A stretch of DNA of 9,565 bases from an uncultured cyanobacterium. GTDB taxonomy: Bacteria; Cyanobacteriota; Cyanobacteriia; PCC-6307; Cyanobiaceae. The notes under the pieces were generated by a model. That model searched no databases. It was not told the origin of the DNA and worked only from the letters and a program-made list of their open reading frames with translations. The translations under genes and the position numbers were made by a program. This document shows, one piece after another, positions 6,234-9,565 of this stretch. Every line of letters begins with the position of its first letter. Position 1 is the stretch's first letter. Location: assembly GCA_903928835.1 (NCBI GenBank), contig CAIYSK010000220.1:1-9565 (forward strand), in the 5' to 3' direction.

Positions 6234-6882
6234 GGGCGTTTAACCAGCACGCAGTGGATGCCCGCTGCCTGGGCCGCCTGCTCATCGGCAGCGCTATCGC
6301 CCACATGCCACACCTGGTGGGCTCCCAGCTCAAGGGCTTGGAGCGCGAGCAGGAGGGGCTTGGGGTTGGGTTTGGCGGCGCCGGCCTGGCTGGAGATCAC
6401 CACGGCATCGAGCCAGCGGTTCAGTCCCAAGCCCTCCAGTAGGTCGTGGAGGCGTTGGTCGAAATTGCTCACCACCGCCAATTTGAGGCCCCGGGCTTTC
6501 CATGCCTCCAATTGGCAGGGCACTTCGGCAAACACCCGCCAGAGGTCGGTGCAGGCAAAGCGCTCAAACAGCTCCATTCGCAGCGCCTCGGGGGCTGGCC
6601 CAGCTCCTGCTTGGAGAAGGGTCTCGTTGATGCGCTCACCCCACCAGGTGATTTCCGCCCCTTTGAGGGCAGGGCCTTCCAGGCCCGGAAAGGCCAAGGG
6701 GGGGCTTGGCCGTAAATCGAGGGAAACACCTGATCGATGGCCGCTGGCTCCACGGTGAGCCCATGGCGTTGGGCCAGGGCTGCGTAGGTGGTGCCCACCG
6801 AGTCCTTGAGCCCGATCAAGGTGCCCATGGCATCGAGCAATAGACCTACTGGAGGGCTCGGGCGGACTGTCACGACGACCAT
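6230..6882 (-). CDS. HAD-superfamily hydrolase, REG-2/HDHD3-like, with a frame break
   Basis: This is a phosphatase-like protein of the haloacid dehalogenase superfamily, substrate unknown, about 217 residues if the frame is restored. Part 1 begins at ATG 6882 (MVVVTVRPSPPVGLLLDAMG) and holds motif I DAMGTL (17-22), where the second Asp of DxDGT is Met; a hydrophobic residue here is common in the REG-2/HDHD3 branch. The frame breaks at a run of seven C on the coding strand (plus-strand G 6698-6704). Reading the run as eight C joins SIYGQAPP directly to LAFPGLEGPALKGAE. Part 2 has motif II VVSNFDQRL, motif III Lys in AKPNPKP and motif IV HVGDSAADEQAA, ending LVKRP. Both halves look well conserved, so a missing base is likelier than decay, but -1 slippage on C CCC CCT is possible. 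The start overlaps the NDH-2 end by 13 bases; the stop overlaps the hflX TTG start. Confidence 0.85.
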
Positions 6883-8036
6883 TTCAGGGCGGCACTGCCA
6901 AGCCAGCCGGCAGCCACCTTCGCCTGGTGGGTTTTGCCCGGCATGCGGGAGAGGTAGGCCAGGCGTCGGATTTGGAAGGCGGCAGGTCCGGCCAGGGTGA
7001 AGCCGCCCCCGGTGAGGGCGGCTTCGCCTTTGCCCAAGCTCATCATTTCGCCAAGGTCCTTGAAGTGGAAAGGTTCTAGGGGTTCGTTCGCCAGGGAGCG
7101 CAGCAGATTGGCCGCCAGGCAGTCGGCTTGCTGAAAGGCCACTTGGGCGGTGGTTGGTACGGGATCGACGCCATCCAGCTGGGCGATATCGCCGATGGCA
7201 AACAATGGGGGATGGCCAAAAACTTGCAAATCCGCCTGGCAAGCCAATCGCCCATTGGCCTTGGCGGCAGGATTGGGTTCGATCGGCGGGGCCTCAAAGC
7301 GCAGGCCGGCTGTCCAGATGACGCCATTGGTGGCGAGCCGTTCGGGCCCTTGGGGCCCATGGAGCTCGAGATGGTCACCCCCGACGGCGACCACCTCGGT
7401 GTGGCAGCGCAGGCGGATGTCTTTGCGCTGCAGCGCCAGTTTGGCCTGCTCACGATTGAAGGCCTTGGCGGCGGGCAACAGGTTGCTGCCGCGCTCGATG
7501 AGCTCCACCACGGCGGCACCTTCCAGGCTGTCGGCCAATTTGCAAGCCAGTTCCACTCCGCTGGCACCGGCGCCCACCACGGCAATCCGTTGCAGCGGCC
7601 GCCGGTGTTGGCGCAGCTGCTCAACCAATTGTTGGAGCTTCTCCACATCGGCCAAGGTGCGAAATCCCAGGCTGTGCTCCTCCACGCCGGGGATGCCAAA
7701 ACTGTTGGTGGCGGCCCCTGTGGCGATCACCAGCCGGCTGAAGTTGAGCTGGCGGCCTGATTGGGTTTCAACGGTCTTGGTGTTGCTGTTGATGAGGCTG
7801 ACCCGGTCTTGCAACCAGGCCACGCCTTTGCCAGCTAGCAGGGCGTCGTAGCGGGGCGCAATTTCCCAACTGCGTAGTTCCCCGCTGAGGAGTTCGTAGA
7901 GCAGGGGCAGAAACAGGAAGCGTTCGTTGGGCTCGATCAGCAAGATCGGCGGATGCCCCTTGCGGGCGGCCAGGGCCAGGGCTGTATAGAGCCCTCCAAA
8001 GCCCCCACCCACAATCACCACCGGTGCGGCTGTCAT
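6870..8036 (-). CDS. Type II NAD(P)H dehydrogenase (NDH-2), NdbB/NDC1-like
   Basis: This single-subunit FAD enzyme passes electrons from NAD(P)H to a quinone without pumping protons. It has 388 residues from ATG 8036. Domains: N-terminal FAD-binding VVIVGGGFGGLYTAL (6-20), LVIATGAATNSFGIPG (102-117), the NAD(P)H-binding IAVVGAGASGVELACKLAD (151-169), the second FAD motif LFAIGDIAQ (278-286), AQVAFQQADCLAANL (297-311) and FKDLGEMMSLGKGEA (325-339). There is no membrane span; the end (AAGWLGSAALKWSS) may be a short surface helix. A GTG at 8054 adds six residues, but ATG 8036 gives the usual short lead and has GGA 7 bases upstream. In Synechocystis, NdbB takes part in phylloquinone synthesis by reducing demethylphylloquinone; whether this protein does so cannot be told from sequence alone. 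It is first in the five-gene run and divergent from cysH. Confidence 0.92.
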   Translation of the reverse strand: MTAAPVVIVGGGFGGLYTALALAARKGHPPILLIEPNERFLFLPLLYELLSGELRSWEIAPRYDALLAGKGVAWLQDRVSLINSNTKTVETQSGRQLNFSRLVIATGAATNSFGIPGVEEHSLGFRTLADVEKLQQLVEQLRQHRRPLQRIAVVGAGASGVELACKLADSLEGAAVVELIERGSNLLPAAKAFNREQAKLALQRKDIRLRCHTEVVAVGGDHLELHGPQGPERLATNGVIWTAGLRFEAPPIEPNPAAKANGRLACQADLQVFGHPPLFAIGDIAQLDGVDPVPTTAQVAFQQADCLAANLLRSLANEPLEPFHFKDLGEMMSLGKGEAALTGGGFTLAGPAAFQIRRLAYLSRMPGKTHQAKVAAGWLGSAALKWSS

Positions 8037-8075
8037 CGGTCTATCCGGCAACACACGTTGGGGTTGGGTGCGGTG

Positions 8076-8104
8076 ATTTGAACCCTAACCAGGGGCTAGG
8101 GCAA
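8076..8104 (-). promoter_or_regulatory. Candidate promoter of the NDH-2 run
   Basis: Read on the minus strand, TTGCCC (-35, plus coordinates 8099-8104) is followed after 17 bases by TCAAAT (-10, 8076-8081). Each matches the sigma-70 consensus at 4 of 6 positions, with ideal spacing, about 40 bases before the NDH-2 ATG. This is a modest match in a GC-rich intergenic gap of 85 bases. Confidence 0.35.
8083..8101. promoter_or_regulatory. Inverted repeat between NDH-2 and cysH
   Basis: CCCTA (8083-8087) and TAGGG (8097-8101) are perfect inverted arms. After one mismatch (8088/8096) the pairing continues with CC/GG (8089-8090/8094-8095), leaving a three-base loop. The repeat lies between the two divergent starts and fills the spacer of the candidate NDH-2 promoter. 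It could be an operator shared by NDH-2 and cysH. It has no T-run, so it is not a terminator, and it does not fit NtcA's GTA-N8-TAC. Confidence 0.4.
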
Positions 8105-8121
8105 CGGGCGATGATGGGTGA

Positions 8122-8889
8122 ATGGTGACCACCCCAGCCCCCACCTATCCCAGGGATCGAGCCGGTGCGCCGATTGATTTGGCGGCGGGCCGACGGCTGC
8201 TCGAGCCCCTGACTCCGCAGGAACGGCTCGCCTGGGCGCAGCAGACCTTTGGGCACGGGTTTGCCCTCACCACCAGTTTTGGCATTCAGGCGGCCGTGCT
8301 GCTGCACATGGTCAGTGAGTTGGGCCGGGCGAGTGGCCAGCCAGTCCAGGTGATTTGGGTAGATACGGGTTATTTGCCCCCCGAGACCTACCTCTATGCC
8401 CAGCAGCTTTCGGAGTTGCTTGCGCTCAATGTGCACGTTGCCCAAGCGACGATGGGCCCGGCCCGCATGGAAGCCCTCCATGGCCGGCTTTGGGAGACCG
8501 GTACGGCTGAAGCCCTCGAGATCTACTACCGCATTCGCAAGGTGGAACCCCTCGATCGGGCCCTTACCGATCTGGGGGTGACCTGCTGGGCCAGTGGGGT
8601 GCGCGGCACCCAAACGGACCACCGCAGTGGCATGCAGACCCTCGATCCGATCCGGCAGCGCTGGTCGCTGCGTCCCCTGTTGAGCTGGACCAAGAGGGAT
8701 GTCTACTACTACATGCAGAACCACGCCCTTCCCCAGCACCCCCTGTTTGAAAAGGGGTATTCCACCGTGGGTGATTGGCACTCCAGCGCCCCTGACGATG
8801 GTGGGATCAGCGGCCGGGCCACCCGTTTTGGGGGCTTGAAGCAGGAGTGCGGCATCCATCTGCCCGGGGTGATGGGCGAAGGCATCTAG
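8122..8889 (+). CDS. cysH: Phosphoadenylyl-sulfate (PAPS) reductase, thioredoxin-dependent
   Basis: CysH reduces activated sulfate (PAPS) to sulfite with electrons from thioredoxin, a step in cysteine synthesis. The protein has 255 residues, near the E. coli enzyme's 244. Visible marks: the PP-loop-like TSFGIQAAVLLH (51-62), VIWVDTGYLPPETY (77-90), YYRIRKVEPL (135-144), SGVRGTQTDHRSG (158-170), LRPLLSWTKRDVYYYM (183-198), HPLFEKGYSTVGD (206-218), GRATRFGG (231-238) and the catalytic KQECGIH (240-246) with Cys243. The paired Cys that bind an Fe-S cluster in APS reductases are absent; the only other Cys is C155. That points to PAPS as substrate. The start is ATG 8122, followed at once by GTG, with no Shine-Dalgarno site. 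It is divergent from NDH-2 by 85 bases and 14 bases upstream of coaX, probably co-transcribed with it. Confidence 0.95.
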   Translation: MVTTPAPTYPRDRAGAPIDLAAGRRLLEPLTPQERLAWAQQTFGHGFALTTSFGIQAAVLLHMVSELGRASGQPVQVIWVDTGYLPPETYLYAQQLSELLALNVHVAQATMGPARMEALHGRLWETGTAEALEIYYRIRKVEPLDRALTDLGVTCWASGVRGTQTDHRSGMQTLDPIRQRWSLRPLLSWTKRDVYYYMQNHALPQHPLFEKGYSTVGDWHSSAPDDGGISGRATRFGGLKQECGIHLPGVMGEGI

Positions 8890-8903
8890 CGGGGGCGTTA
8901 GGG

Positions 8904-9565
8904 GTGGTGTTAGGGGCGGTCCATTGGCTGTTGATTGGCAACAGCCGCTGGCATTGGGCCTCCCAAGGCCTTGACGGTTGGCGCACTTGGCATGCCCCGC
9001 CGGGCTTTGTCTTTGAGGGCGCGCCCCTGGAAGGGTTGCGGCTCGATGGTTTAAAGCTCGCTGGATGGGCTGCCGTAGGCCCCATCCCTGACCAGATGGG
9101 TCTGGATGGGAGTGTGCCCCTTGGCTTGGCCGACATTCCCCTGCAGGCGATGCCCCCTTGGCTGGGTGTGGACCGGGCCCTGGTGGGCTGGAGAGCCTGG
9201 CAGCTCTCGGGTTCACCGGTGTTGGTGGCCGATGCAGGCACGGCCTTAAGCCTGACCCGGGTGGATGCGGTTGGTGAGTTTGTTGGTGGCCGTTTGATGG
9301 CCGGGGCTGCCCTGCAATTGCGGGCGCTGGCGGAGGGCACCGCCCAATTGCCGAAGATTGGGGTCTCCATAGGAATTGCCGATGGCATGGCCTCTGGGAT
9401 GGCCCCTGGGGACTGGCCCATGGCCCCTGGGGTTTGGCCAATGGGGACAGAAGCGGCCATGGGCTCTGGGGTGCTCTGGGGCATGGCTGGTGCCATCGCC
9501 CTCGCTGCCCAGCAGGTGTGGGCTGAGCAGCCGGATTGCCAGATCTGGCTCACCGGCGGCGATGG
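8904..9565 (+). CDS. coaX: Type III pantothenate kinase, 3' end missing
   Basis: CoaX phosphorylates pantothenate, the first committed step of coenzyme A synthesis, and belongs to the ASKHA fold. About 220 residues are visible from GTG 8904; GTG 8907 or TTG 8931 are alternatives. The N-terminal phosphate loop reads WLLIGNSRWHW (8-18), where the family's usual DxGNT Asp is Leu10. Further marks are PWLGVDRALVGW (85-96; the GxDR motif), VLVADAGTALSLTRVD (106-121; D110 matches the catalytic Asp), FVGGRLMAGAALQLRALAEGTAQLP (family 'GxIxPG...' block), and WPMGTEAAMGSGV, matching the late Thr motif. Between LPK and WPMGTEAAM lies a Gly/Met/Ala/Pro-rich stretch (about 156-177) encoded by a short DNA repeat. 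The enzyme normally works as a dimer. The window stops at TGGDG, so the last part of the second ASKHA domain is absent. Confidence 0.88.
   Translation, partial: MVLGAVHWLLIGNSRWHWASQGLDGWRTWHAPPGFVFEGAPLEGLRLDGLKLAGWAAVGPIPDQMGLDGSVPLGLADIPLQAMPPWLGVDRALVGWRAWQLSGSPVLVADAGTALSLTRVDAVGEFVGGRLMAGAALQLRALAEGTAQLPKIGVSIGIADGMASGMAPGDWPMAPGVWPMGTEAAMGSGVLWGMAGAIALAAQQVWAEQPDCQIWLTGGD
9387..9471 (+). repeat. coaX: Short repeat ATGGCC[T/C]CTGGG within coaX
   Basis: The 12-base unit ATGGCC[T/C]CTGGG occurs at 9387-9398, 9399-9410 and 9420-9431, the first two directly adjacent. A looser copy, ATGGGCTCTGGG, is at 9459-9470. All are in frame and encode M-A-S/P-G, then M-G-S-G. The three clean copies lie in the loop between the LPK and WPMGTEAAM motifs, so they appear to have lengthened it by duplication. 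Confidence 0.7.

Noticed and set aside
8041..9441. Long open frame (466 codons) on the minus strand opposite cysH and coaX
   Set aside because: It is Pro/Gly/His-rich without motifs and runs antisense to two well-marked genes. It is a by-product of high GC.

Overview
The window is GC-rich chromosomal DNA that reads like a picocyanobacterium of the Synechococcus/Cyanobium type. Reasons: a long-form HflX, a type II NAD(P)H dehydrogenase divergent from a thioredoxin-type cysH, a pantothenate kinase whose first motif reads IGNSRWHW, a 1-Cys peroxiredoxin, dense overlapping genes and few Shine-Dalgarno sites. The lineage is inferred from these features and from recalled gene order; no search was run.

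Layout. (1) 1-1439, minus: an ABC-F ATPase cut by the window start. (2) 1528-2724: a patch of four small genes between the ABC-F gene and anmK. They are a one-helix membrane ORF (plus), a small protein with faint Nif11 resemblance (minus), a conserved-looking hypothetical with a strong ribosome binding site (minus), and a ribbon-helix-helix regulator (plus). The last two are divergent, and the 98 bases between them hold four copies of the hexamer TGGATA in a symmetric arrangement, the best candidate operator here. (3) 8036 down to 2721, minus: a tight run of five genes, NDH-2, HAD-like hydrolase, HflX, 1-Cys peroxiredoxin and anmK, with three overlapping junctions and one 20-base gap, almost certainly one transcription unit. 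The HAD gene carries a one-base frame break at a run of seven G (plus strand), either an undercalled base or a slippage site. (4) 8122-9565, plus: cysH followed after 14 bases by coaX, which is cut by the window end.

The genes serve quinone or redox chemistry (NDH-2), ribosome rescue or stress response (HflX, ABC-F), peroxide removal (peroxiredoxin), cell-wall sugar recycling (AnmK), sulfate assimilation (CysH) and CoA synthesis (CoaX). This is mostly core housekeeping content. No mobile element, CRISPR array, tRNA or rRNA was seen. The least explained parts are the small-gene patch, its operator-like cluster and two short tandem repeats. No gene-free stretch exceeds 300 bases.
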